A stretch of 7,810 nt of DNA from Acidobacteriota bacterium (GTDB lineage Bacteria > Acidobacteriota > Thermoanaerobaculia > Multivoradales > JAHZIX01). Location: assembly GCA_020439725.1 (NCBI GenBank), contig JAGQSE010000227.1, forward strand, positions 10,894 to 18,703, written 5' to 3'. Below are positions 1 through 7,399 of this stretch, piece by piece. Every line of letters begins with the position of its first letter. The stretch's first letter is position 1. The position numbers were made by a program, and so were the translations under genes. The notes below the pieces were generated by a model, which ran no database searches, was not told the DNA's origin, and saw only the letters and a program-made list of their open reading frames with translations.

Positions 1-1965
1 CAGCTCCCTTCCGGCCAGCGCTTCCTGGTCACCGCCTACTATGCCGGCGGTAGCCTCGCCGAGCGCCTGGCGAAGGGGCCGATCCCGTTCGACGACGCCG
101 CCCGGATGGTGCGCCAGGCCGCCGCCGGCCTCGGCGCCGCCCACGCCCGGGGCATCGTGCACCGTGACGTCAAGCCCGCGAACCTCCTGCTCGACGAGCA
201 CGGCACCGTCAAGGTCGCCGACTTCGGCATCGCCAAGCTTCTCGGCGCGACCTCGCTGACCCGTACCGGCGCGTCCTTGGGTACGCCCGCGTACAAATCA
301 CCCGAGCAGAGCCGCGGCTCGGAGGTGGACCAGCGCACCGACCTGTGGTCCCTGGGCGTGGTCCTCTACGAGCTTCTCACCGGCCGTAAGCCCTTCGACG
401 CGGAGTACGAGCAGGCGGTGGTGCACTCGATCCTCGCCTTCGAGCCCCAGATCCTGGAAACCGCCGACGGCCGTCTGGTCCCCGAGCCTCTCCGCCGCAT
501 CGTGTCGCGGGCCATGGCCAAGGACCCCGACCAGCGCTACCAGCGCGCCGGCGAGCTCATCGCCGACCTCGACGCCTGGCTCCGCGGCGAGACCACGCAA
601 CCCATCCCCACCCTCAGCCGCCGGTCCACCCAGATCGCCCTCGGCGCCGCCGTCGTCTTATCTCTGCTGCTGGCCTACACGGGGAGCTGGCGGGGGCCGT
701 TGCTGCATTTGGGGGTGATGGGGCCGGTGGGAGGGCAGCCGGCGACCCCCGCCGACGACTTCGAGATCCAGCTCTCAAACGGTCAGCACGCCTGGCTCAT
801 GGGGAATACCGGGGAGCACCTCGACGAGGCCGAAGCATGTTTCGAGAAGGCCCTCGCACTCCGCCCAGAGTCCACGAAGGCAAAGGGGCTGCTCGCGGTT
901 CTCAAGGTCGAGGAGTTCATCCTCTGGCACCGCGAAGAAGATCAAGATCAGCTCGACGCCCTCCTCGAAGAGCTCCGTCCACTGGGCGAATCGGCTCCGC
1001 TGGGGCTGATCGCCGAATCCAAGCTGTCGTCTCTCCTAAAGCGGTACGAGGAGGCGGAGGCTCTCGCTCGGCGTGCGATCAGCGCTTGGCAGACTTGCGC
1101 CTATCCCGAAGCCTGCGACCTGGGCTACGTCTGGCTCGGCGAGGCCCTCGCCAAGCAGGGGAAGTATGAGGAGGCTAAAGCTGAGCTCGAGAGCGGCCTC
1201 CTCGTGGGTGGAGGCAGGATCCGCTGCCGGCTCAAGCTCGCACAGGTCTTTGAGTGGGAGGGAGACTTCAACCGGGCCAGTACCGCTTACGAAGAGGTCA
1301 GAAGCATCGACCCCGACCAGACGACGATGCTCAACGATTACGGCAACCTGCTCCTGAAGCACAGGGACTTCACCCGTGCCGCTGGGCTCTTCTTGCACCT
1401 CACGACGAAGACCGAAGATCCCGTCGCTTTCTACAACCTGGGCAACGCCTACTACGGCCAGGGCCTGTGGGAGGAAGCCTTCGCAGAATACGAGAATGCT
1501 GAGCAGAGATATCGCGGCCGCGGCGAGCTGACCCCTGTGACCGCCATCGCCTTCGGCGACGTGAGGGCCGAGCAGGAGGACGACGAGGGAGCTCGGAATT
1601 GGTATCGCATCGCGCTCGAGCGACTCGAGGAACGGCTCGCCTCGGAGGCCTCCGGACTCTATGACCAATGCCGGCACGCGGTGGTCCTCGGTAAGCTCGG
1701 TCGCTTGGCTGAGGCCGAAAGAGACATCGATGCGCTTCTCGAGAATCCACCCAAACAGGGAGAGGCGTTCATCTGGCTTTCCGCCGCACGCATCGCCGCC
1801 CTCAAGCAGGACCGGCGAGCGCTCGAGACGAGCGCCCGCCGGTATCTCGAGCTCGAACCGGAGCCCGATCGACTCAAGGACGACGTAGCCTTCAAGGCCT
1901 ACCGCCACGACTCGGACTACACCCATTTCCTCAACAGCGTGATGGAAGACCTCCAGAGACGCTAA
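1..1965 (+). CDS. Ser/Thr protein kinase with TM segment and TPR tail (5' partial)
   Basis: This is the C-terminal 654 residues of a bacterial Hanks-type Ser/Thr kinase; the open frame runs in from the left edge, so the glycine loop and the ATP-binding lysine are not visible. Numbering from base 1, the hinge is about residues 9-22, the catalytic loop HRDVKPAN is 54-61 (Asp56, Lys58, Asn61), DFG is 74-76, the activation segment ending GTPAYKSPEQ is 94-103, Asp114 sits in DLWSLG, and the subdomain XI Arg is 179. A single hydrophobic segment at about 211-228 follows, then from about 263 to 640 a run of helical hairpins with TPR signatures (for example EAEACFEKALALRP and YNLGNAYYGQGLWEEAFAEYE). 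The expected topology is cytoplasmic kinase and extracytoplasmic TPR domain, probably for protein-protein sensing. All visible catalytic residues are intact, so it should be active. Substrates are unknown. It converges on the peptidase gene with 14 bp between stop codons. Confidence 0.95.
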   Translation, partial: QLPSGQRFLVTAYYAGGSLAERLAKGPIPFDDAARMVRQAAAGLGAAHARGIVHRDVKPANLLLDEHGTVKVADFGIAKLLGATSLTRTGASLGTPAYKSPEQSRGSEVDQRTDLWSLGVVLYELLTGRKPFDAEYEQAVVHSILAFEPQILETADGRLVPEPLRRIVSRAMAKDPDQRYQRAGELIADLDAWLRGETTQPIPTLSRRSTQIALGAAVVLSLLLAYTGSWRGPLLHLGVMGPVGGQPATPADDFEIQLSNGQHAWLMGNTGEHLDEAEACFEKALALRPESTKAKGLLAVLKVEEFILWHREEDQDQLDALLEELRPLGESAPLGLIAESKLSSLLKRYEEAEALARRAISAWQTCAYPEACDLGYVWLGEALAKQGKYEEAKAELESGLLVGGGRIRCRLKLAQVFEWEGDFNRASTAYEEVRSIDPDQTTMLNDYGNLLLKHRDFTRAAGLFLHLTTKTEDPVAFYNLGNAYYGQGLWEEAFAEYENAEQRYRGRGELTPVTAIAFGDVRAEQEDDEGARNWYRIALERLEERLASEASGLYDQCRHAVVLGKLGRLAEAERDIDALLENPPKQGEAFIWLSAARIAALKQDRRALETSARRYLELEPEPDRLKDDVAFKAYRHDSDYTHFLNSVMEDLQRR

Positions 1966-1979
1966 CGACTCACGATGCG

Positions 1980-4208
1980 TTACCCGCCGCCAGTCTGGAT
2001 CGGCTCCGGATCCGGCTGAGGACCCTCGGGCCGATCGTCACCGCGCTCCGCCCCGGGCTCGAGGAGCCGCCCGCGACCGCGACCACGGCGGCGACGATGT
2101 CCGCCCCGCTCGATGGTCCGCAGCTTGCGGAACGAGCTCCGGGGCTCGAACACCGGCCGCAGCGAGAACTGCATCGCTTTCTCGAGCAGGCTGATATCCG
2201 ATGCCAATGCGAACTCGCCGAACGGTGATCCCGGTGTGTCGCCGGCAAAGATCAGGCCGACCGCGTAGTAGACGCGGCGCACCGAATGGTACTCTGCCAG
2301 CTTCTTCCTCCGCTCCCAGAACTCGATGTCGGCACCGAGCCACTCGAGAACCTCCTGGGTCGAATCGGGAAAGTCGCCGTAGATCCTATCGAGCAACTCC
2401 TCCTCGATGATGTGATTCTTTCCCTGGTCAGGTTTCTGGCTGCGAACAGTGTCGGGAGTTCCATCCGCAAGACTCCTCCGCTCCTCGTCGAGCTCATCAT
2501 GGGCTCGCTTGGCGATCTTCTCGAACGAGGCCTTTCCACCATCCTTCGACGCCTCCTGCCAGTACTTTCGACACTTCTTCCAGAAATCCTTGTCTTCGAG
2601 GAGCTCACGACGGGACGCCTCAACGGACCAGGTTCTCTTCTTGGCCGAACAGAGATCCGACCCAAGCCGATCGGTATTGACCGCTGTCAGCACGAGAGCT
2701 CCCGAATCGCCGACCTGACTGACGTCCTTGCCTCGGAAAAGCGGAGAGATGTGGAACTGGTGGCGGAAGTAGCGGATCACGCCTCCGCCGTAGTCGAGAT
2801 TCGTCGCCAGGTCGATGCCATCGATGAAACCCTCGGTGAAGCCCGTCGAACGTCCCCACTTGATCACTTCCATCTTGAGCTCAGGGGACTTGGTCCCGGA
2901 GATCGGATGCCACATCCCCAGGATCTCACCGGAGGCGTACTCACGCTCGCCGTTGAGCTCCGCGATGGCCGCATCGCCAAGATCCGCCAGGTGCCAACGC
3001 TTCAGGTGTGCGACGACGTCGTCGGACTGTCCGCCGTCGAAAAAGCTGGGCTGGTAGACGGGCTCTCCGACTCCCGCATCCACGGTCCCCGCCATCACGT
3101 GCCAGTTGCTCAGGATGCACGGCCTACCGTCGGTGCGATCCCAAACGATGGCTCCAAGAGTCCCGGCCTGACCGATCGTGCTACCGATGCTGATTCCTCC
3201 GACCAGCGGCTCTACACGATTCCTCCCCGTGAGAATCATCTCCGCGTCGGAAAGTTCATCGCCACGCTCGAGAGGCGCCGAGAAAACGCCCTGCTCGAGG
3301 GTTTGGTGGCTGTGCCCGTGACTCGGGAAGTATCTGGCATCGACGATGTCGACCGGGACTCCGAAGAGGCACAGGCGGTAGCCGTTCCAGCCCTCGCCAT
3401 GATTGCGCTCCAACCCGCGAGGGGAACACCCGCACGCCTCGGGACAAAGGTCCTGTAGATCTCCTGGGCAACGGTAGCAGCTCATATCGCGACGGCGGAT
3501 CCCAGCGATCGGATACCGGCGATAGAGATCCATCCCGTCGAGGTGGTCTTCTCTGCAGTAGAGGTAGCACGGGCATGGGCCTCCACACTCGGCCTCGGCT
3601 CCACCCCCGACTGGTTCGGGGGCAGGGTTGCCACATTGGCAGCGCCCGGTGCAGGGATCTTTGGGAGGGTCCGGACAGAGATATCTCAGGCTGGTGAAGC
3701 TCGGAATGCTTCCTTCCCGGAGCAAATACGTGGGTTTCTTCGCCGCCACATGGATTCGAAGCGCTAGGCAGTTGTGAAACGCATTCTGCTCTTCGAGCAC
3801 AGCGAAGCCGACGTCGATCGCGCTGACCTGGCGAAACCTCAGAAATTGGCGGTGGAGGCGCTTGTGAACCTCGCGGGCGTGAGCGATGGCGTAGTGCCCA
3901 CGAAGCTTCCACCCCCCCTCGCGGGAGGCATCTTGATCAACACAGGGCGAGCAGCAGGGTTTGCAGGCTTCCGCAGGACAGGGAATCGGCAGGCAGATCG
4001 AATACTTCTTGCGGAGCCACTCCAGATAGCAGCCCCAACGCTTCTCGACCCCCAAGCCATCCGGGCAATCATCCCGGCCATCGAAGTCACAGATCTTTGG
4101 AACGCAGATCTCGAGCTGATGGATACACAACCCATCATCCAGCTTGCATACCTTCCTGGTCTTGCAATCATCCTTCTTCCACTTGTCACGGTGGCGATAC
4201 CTGGTCAT
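1980..4208 (-). CDS. Trypsin-fold serine peptidase, Nal1-like, with Cys-rich and charged insertions
   Basis: This 742-residue protein carries a chymotrypsin-like (PA clan) peptidase domain from about residue 335. It shows GTLGAIV at 349-355, the catalytic His in LSNWHVMAG (His370), Asp in LGDAAIA (Asp412), a WGRSTG segment (451-456) and Ser in VGDSGALVL (Ser502). The order and wording of these motifs, plus the later VGLIFAGD strand (650-657), resemble bacterial relatives of plant Nal1 peptidases; this family assignment is from memory of the family. Residues 105-168 look like the small N-terminal domain found in such proteins. Unusual parts are 13 Cys in residues 15-89, 14 Cys in 178-280, a charged helical insertion at about 509-645 between the catalytic Ser strand and its expected next strand, and an Arg/Gly- and Pro-rich tail from 701. 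No signal peptide or membrane segment is seen, so it is probably cytosolic. The ATG at 4208 is chosen because a strong ribosome site precedes it. Substrate unknown. Confidence 0.88.
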   Translation of the reverse strand: MTRYRHRDKWKKDDCKTRKVCKLDDGLCIHQLEICVPKICDFDGRDDCPDGLGVEKRWGCYLEWLRKKYSICLPIPCPAEACKPCCSPCVDQDASREGGWKLRGHYAIAHAREVHKRLHRQFLRFRQVSAIDVGFAVLEEQNAFHNCLALRIHVAAKKPTYLLREGSIPSFTSLRYLCPDPPKDPCTGRCQCGNPAPEPVGGGAEAECGGPCPCYLYCREDHLDGMDLYRRYPIAGIRRRDMSCYRCPGDLQDLCPEACGCSPRGLERNHGEGWNGYRLCLFGVPVDIVDARYFPSHGHSHQTLEQGVFSAPLERGDELSDAEMILTGRNRVEPLVGGISIGSTIGQAGTLGAIVWDRTDGRPCILSNWHVMAGTVDAGVGEPVYQPSFFDGGQSDDVVAHLKRWHLADLGDAAIAELNGEREYASGEILGMWHPISGTKSPELKMEVIKWGRSTGFTEGFIDGIDLATNLDYGGGVIRYFRHQFHISPLFRGKDVSQVGDSGALVLTAVNTDRLGSDLCSAKKRTWSVEASRRELLEDKDFWKKCRKYWQEASKDGGKASFEKIAKRAHDELDEERRSLADGTPDTVRSQKPDQGKNHIIEEELLDRIYGDFPDSTQEVLEWLGADIEFWERRKKLAEYHSVRRVYYAVGLIFAGDTPGSPFGEFALASDISLLEKAMQFSLRPVFEPRSSFRKLRTIERGGHRRRRGRGRGRLLEPGAERGDDRPEGPQPDPEPIQTGGG

Positions 4209-4217
4209 GGCGTCGGT

Positions 4218-4226
4218 CTCCCCCTT
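4218..4226 (-). promoter_or_regulatory. Ribosome binding site of the peptidase gene
   Basis: On the minus strand AAGGGGGAG lies 9 bases before the ATG at 4208. It is a strong purine-rich Shine-Dalgarno match and supports this start, which places the Cys-rich N-terminal block inside the translated protein. Confidence 0.65.
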
Positions 4227-4480
4227 GGCTCTCGAAGTGCCCGGTCACGGTATTGCGATTCGGAAGCCATCCAGCCGGGCGCTCGAGGGTCTCCGCGCTC
4301 GATCTACTCTCGACAGCTGGTAGAGACAGCCCCAGCCCAGAAATTCCACACCCTCCTCTCACATCCGCCACAGGACTCCACAGAGCTCCGCCGCCTAGGC
4401 TCCAGCCATTCATGAGCTGAGCTGAGAGCGCGGTGAGATTGCGGGTCGGGCCAGAACACCTCTTGAGCAGGGATTCAACC

Positions 4481-4488
4481 GAGGGAGG
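4481..4488 (+). promoter_or_regulatory. Ribosome binding site of the long-linker sigma factor gene
   Basis: GAGGGAGG ends 5 bases before the ATG at 4494. It decides the start in favour of the full 300-residue product, since the next in-frame Met (residue 70) would remove part of region 2. Confidence 0.65.
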
Positions 4489-4493
4489 GCACG

Positions 4494-5396
4494 ATGGGGC
4501 GAATCGAGGGAACGAAGGCGAGACGGCGGCACAGGGAGGGGCGGAACGAGGGTCAGAGAGCAGAACCGACGGAGGTCTCGGGCGGCCTGAGGGCCGAGGA
4601 GGGCGTCCGGGCGCTCTCTTCCTCGGATGCTCGAAAGCTCTTCGAGAAACGGCTGACGACCATCGAGCGGGTCATCGAGGCCGTCGGCCGGAGACATGCG
4701 ATGAGCCGCGAAGATCTCGAGGACTTCGGGTCGAAGGTCAAGGTCTTCCTGCTCGAGGACGGGTGTGCACCGCTTCGGGCCTGGCGTGGCGAGGCGCGCT
4801 TTGCCACCTTTCTCACCGTCCTCGTCGTCAACCGCTACCGCGACTTCTGCCACGAGCGCTGGGGGCGCTGGCGGAGCTCGAAGTTGGCGCGGTCGCTGGG
4901 CGTCGACGCGGAGCAGCTCGAGACGCTCCTCTACCGCGACGGCTTCCGGCTCGACGAGGCGGTCCGGATCCTGTGCTCTCGAGGCGGCACCTCGGTCGAT
5001 GCGGTGACCCTCGGGGAGCTCGCCGAGCAGCTACCGCCACGGTCTTCGCGACGGTTCGAGGACGACAGCCGGCTCGAGCTACTACCCCATCCGTCGAGCG
5101 GTCACGACCCCGTCGAGGTGGCCGAACGGCTGGCCCGCCGGCGTCGGATCTTCGACGCGCTCCGCGAGGCCTTGGGCACTCTCGAAGAACGCGAGCGACG
5201 GATCCTCGAGCTGCGCTACTCCGACGGCCTGAGACTCAACCGCATCGCGGTGATCCTCGGCGTGGGCCAGCGGCGCCTCTACCACCTCCACGATCGAAGT
5301 CTCGGGCGGTTGCGCCATCGACTCGAAGCGGCAGGCCTCTCCTGGGACGAGGTCGCATCGACCATCGGGTGGGATCCGGAAGATCGAGAGCGGTAG
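4494..5396 (+). CDS. Sigma-70 family RNA polymerase sigma factor with long interdomain linker
   Basis: This 300-residue protein is a two-domain sigma factor expected to direct RNA polymerase to a specific promoter set. Region 2 lies at about residues 50-125: the EDLEDFGSKVKVFLLEDG helix (73-90), then WRGEARFATFLTVLVVNRYRD (97-117), matches the ECF pattern in which FRGES-type residues precede TWL and a region 2.4-like helix. Region 4 is about 217-280, with ALGTLEERERRILELRYSDG (226-245) and a helix-turn-helix including IAVILGVGQRRLYHL. The roughly 90-residue linker (LLYRDGFRLDEAVRIL, then LGELAEQLPPRSSRRFE) is longer than in canonical ECF factors. From memory it resembles a sigma subgroup seen in Acidobacteriota and relatives, so I think it is a family trait rather than a defect. 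The first 45 residues are basic and low in complexity. No anti-sigma gene adjoins it. It is divergent from the peptidase and ends 10 bp before the stop of the convergent transporter. Confidence 0.87.
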   Translation: MGRIEGTKARRRHREGRNEGQRAEPTEVSGGLRAEEGVRALSSSDARKLFEKRLTTIERVIEAVGRRHAMSREDLEDFGSKVKVFLLEDGCAPLRAWRGEARFATFLTVLVVNRYRDFCHERWGRWRSSKLARSLGVDAEQLETLLYRDGFRLDEAVRILCSRGGTSVDAVTLGELAEQLPPRSSRRFEDDSRLELLPHPSSGHDPVEVAERLARRRRIFDALREALGTLEERERRILELRYSDGLRLNRIAVILGVGQRRLYHLHDRSLGRLRHRLEAAGLSWDEVASTIGWDPEDRER

Positions 5397-5406
5397 GGAG
5401 CGAAGC

Positions 5407-7179
5407 TCAGAACGGCCAGACCCAGGGCACCAAGAAACTGGTGAGAAGCCAAAGGATCAAGTTCAGGGGCGCTCCGGCCTTGACATAGTCGACGAAGCGA
5501 TAGCCCCCGGGACCGTAGACCATCGTGTTGGTTTGGTACCCGGTGGGCGTCGCAAAGCTCATCGATGCCGCGAAGGTCAGACCCATCAGAAAGGGTTTGG
5601 CATCGACCCCCAGATGCTCGGCGATCGAGAACGCGATCGGCACCATCAGGACCGCAGCCGAGTTGTTGGTGATGAACTCGGTCAGGAGCGAGGTCGCCAG
5701 GATCACCAGCGACAGCATCGCCCACGGTCCGTAGGGCTCCCCCACCCGGACGATGGCGCCGGCGAGCCCGGCCGCCAGCCCGGTTTGCTCCATCGCCGCC
5801 CCGAGGGGCAGCACCGAGGCCAGTACGAAGATCACCGTCCAGTCGATGGCCCGGTAGGCCTGCTGGATGCGAAGCGTGCGGGTCGCCAGGAGGAGCACGA
5901 CACCGAGGATCGCGCTCTTCAAGATCGGCATCAGCCCGGTCGCAGCCAGCGCCACCACCAGCGGGATCGCCAGCGCACCGATCCACCAGCGGCGGCTCCG
6001 GTGGAGGTGAGCGTGAACCTCTTGGAGCGGAACGAAATCACCGGCTTGGGCCAAACCGTCGACGCGCTGGCGCGGGCCGAAGACGAGCAGTGTGTCCCAG
6101 GGCCGGAGCGGCACCGACGAGATCTTCTCGCGCAGCACCTCTCCGGTGCGCGCCAGAGCGAGCACGAAGCACGCGTAGCGCTTGCGGAAGTCGATCTCCT
6201 TGAGCGTCGAGCCGACCAGGGTCGAGCTGGGCCTCACCTGGACCTCGACCAGCACCGTCGTCTCGTCGGAGAGCTCTTTGTCGCCGAGCTTGACGTCGGT
6301 GAGCAGCAGCAAGCCGCGCTGCTCCTTGAAGGCGAGGATGTCCTCCATGCTGCCGCGGACCAGGAGGACGTCGTCGACCTCGAGGGGCAGGTTCCGCAAG
6401 TCCGAGGCGATGCGTCGACCGGCGCGCACCACCTCGAGGAGGTTGACGCGGAAGCGCTCGCTCAGCTCCTCCTCGAGAACCGTCCGTCCGATCAACACCG
6501 AGCCGCGACGGACGCGCAGCTCGGTCAGATAGGCGTCCATCCGGTACTTGCCGGTGAGGCTCGCCTGCGTCGCGCGCACCGGGATCAACCGCGGGACCAG
6601 CCACAGGTTGTAGGCCGAGCCCACCACGAAGACCACCCCGCCCACCGCCAGGAACTCGAACATCGAAAAGGGGGCGAGCCCGTGCTGGGTCGCCAGCGAG
6701 CTGACCAGGACGTTGGTCGAGGTGCCGATGAGCGTACAGGTACCGCCCAGGATCGTGACGTAGGACAGCGGGATCAGGAGCCGCGACGGGCTGATGCGGT
6801 AATGCTTCGCGAGGTCGAGGGTCACCGGGATGAAGATCGCCACCGCGGCGGTGTTGTTGACGAAGGCGGAGATCAACCCGGCGAGACCGAGCAGGCCCCG
6901 GGTGGCGCGCTGTCCTTGGCGGCCGGCGAGACGGACCAGGCCGTAGCCGATCCGCCGCACCACCCCGCTCTGCACCAAGCCCTCGCTCAGGATGAACATC
7001 ATCATCACCGTCACCACCGCCGGGTTGCTGAACCCGGCGGTGGCCTGCTCCGGGGTGATCAGCCCGAAGAGCAGCAACAGCCCGAGGGCGATGAGGGCGG
7101 TGACGTCGACGGGCAGCTTCTCGAGCACGAAGCTCACGAGAAGAAACGCCAGGACGAGGACCAGCAGCACGACGTCCAT
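5407..7179 (-). CDS. SLC13/DASS-type transporter with two TrkA-C domains
   Basis: This 590-residue inner-membrane carrier belongs to the divalent-anion/sodium symporter (ArsB/NhaD-like) type. The N-terminal half has hydrophobic helices from residue 3, the NNTAAVAIFIPV hairpin (108-119) and GTSTN (152-156). The C-terminal half repeats this as NNSAAVLMVPI (505-515) and ATPTGYQTN (543-551), the expected inverted-repeat substrate- and ion-binding loops. Between them, about residues 210-385 form a soluble region with two TrkA-C/RCK-C-like domains, a common insertion in bacterial members that may gate transport on a ligand. The substrate (sulfate, dicarboxylate or another anion) cannot be read from the sequence. 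The open frame extends upstream to 7698, but those residues are Arg/Ser-rich and lie opposite the divergent sigma gene. I start at the ATG at 7179, where the typical first helix begins. The ribosome site is weak (CGGAA at 7184-7188); an alternative ATG lies at 7284. Confidence 0.92.
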   Translation of the reverse strand: MDVVLLVLVLAFLLVSFVLEKLPVDVTALIALGLLLLFGLITPEQATAGFSNPAVVTVMMMFILSEGLVQSGVVRRIGYGLVRLAGRQGQRATRGLLGLAGLISAFVNNTAAVAIFIPVTLDLAKHYRISPSRLLIPLSYVTILGGTCTLIGTSTNVLVSSLATQHGLAPFSMFEFLAVGGVVFVVGSAYNLWLVPRLIPVRATQASLTGKYRMDAYLTELRVRRGSVLIGRTVLEEELSERFRVNLLEVVRAGRRIASDLRNLPLEVDDVLLVRGSMEDILAFKEQRGLLLLTDVKLGDKELSDETTVLVEVQVRPSSTLVGSTLKEIDFRKRYACFVLALARTGEVLREKISSVPLRPWDTLLVFGPRQRVDGLAQAGDFVPLQEVHAHLHRSRRWWIGALAIPLVVALAATGLMPILKSAILGVVLLLATRTLRIQQAYRAIDWTVIFVLASVLPLGAAMEQTGLAAGLAGAIVRVGEPYGPWAMLSLVILATSLLTEFITNNSAAVLMVPIAFSIAEHLGVDAKPFLMGLTFAASMSFATPTGYQTNTMVYGPGGYRFVDYVKAGAPLNLILWLLTSFLVPWVWPF

Positions 7180-7288
7180 CGGGTTCCGGCGGCGAAAGGG
7201 GCGCGCCGGGTCCTCCGTTGGCTGGGGATCATACGGCCAAGCCGGGTGCGCCACCGCTACCCGCCGCGAAGGATCGGCGGACATCGGG

Positions 7289-7302
7289 CATCCAATAGGA
7301 TG
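7289..7302. repeat. Small palindrome in divergent intergenic region (possible operator)
   Basis: CATCC-AATA-GGATG is a perfect 5-bp inverted repeat around an AT-only 4-base centre, the most AT-rich spot in an otherwise very GC-rich spacer. Its position between two divergent starts is what an operator would have. A palindrome this short also occurs by chance, so function is unproven. Confidence 0.3.
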
Positions 7303-7386
7303 GGCGCGACCCAGGACACCGCACCGCCGCGCCGATACGCACCGAGCCTCGTCCGTGGACACCGCGCGCTCGGTGCCAGGAAGAGC

Positions 7387-7392
7387 GGGAGA
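7387..7392 (+). promoter_or_regulatory. Ribosome binding site of the ECF sigma factor gene
   Basis: GGGAGA lies 7 bases before the ATG at 7400. It favours that ATG over an in-frame GTG at 7373. Confidence 0.55.
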
Positions 7393-7399
7393 CCGAGCC

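Larger units (their letters stand above)
4209..4493. other. Divergent intergenic region, peptidase / sigma factor
   Basis: These 285 bases separate the divergent start codons of the peptidase (minus) and the long-linker sigma factor (plus), so both promoters are expected here. I see no convincing sigma-70 -35/-10 pair on either strand, which would fit either a divergent promoter class typical of high-GC bacteria or recognition by an alternative sigma factor. Small features noted are a GAGCT repeat unit near 4414-4424 and a 5-bp inverted repeat TCTAC/GTAGA around 4303-4324. Both are too weak to call operators. No small gene with a credible start and coding character was found. Confidence 0.6.
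7180..7399. other. Divergent intergenic region, transporter / ECF sigma factor
   Basis: This 220-bp GC-rich stretch lies between the divergent transporter and ECF sigma factor starts. It should hold both promoters, but no clear consensus -35/-10 pair is visible. If the transporter starts at its alternative ATG (7284), the left half is coding. The only compact symmetric element is the small palindrome at 7289-7302. Confidence 0.5.

Noticed and set aside
1036..1926. 296-codon open frame on the minus strand
   Set aside because: It is antisense to the kinase TPR region and mirrors its codons; no independent evidence.
1963..1982. Inverted repeat TAACG/CGTTA between kinase and peptidase stops as a bidirectional terminator
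   Set aside because: Only a 5-bp stem with a 10-base loop and no T-run; it arises largely from the two convergent TAA stop codons.
2286..3458. 390-codon open frame on the plus strand
   Set aside because: It is antisense to the peptidase, which has intact catalytic motifs; the plus-strand product shows no recognisable fold and no good start signal.
4186..4413. 75-codon minus-strand frame upstream of the peptidase
   Set aside because: It overlaps the peptidase start, occupies the expected promoter region and has no recognisable features.
5398..5408. GAGC-GAA-GCTC hairpin between the sigma factor and transporter stops
   Set aside because: A 4-bp stem with no T-tract is too weak to call a terminator.
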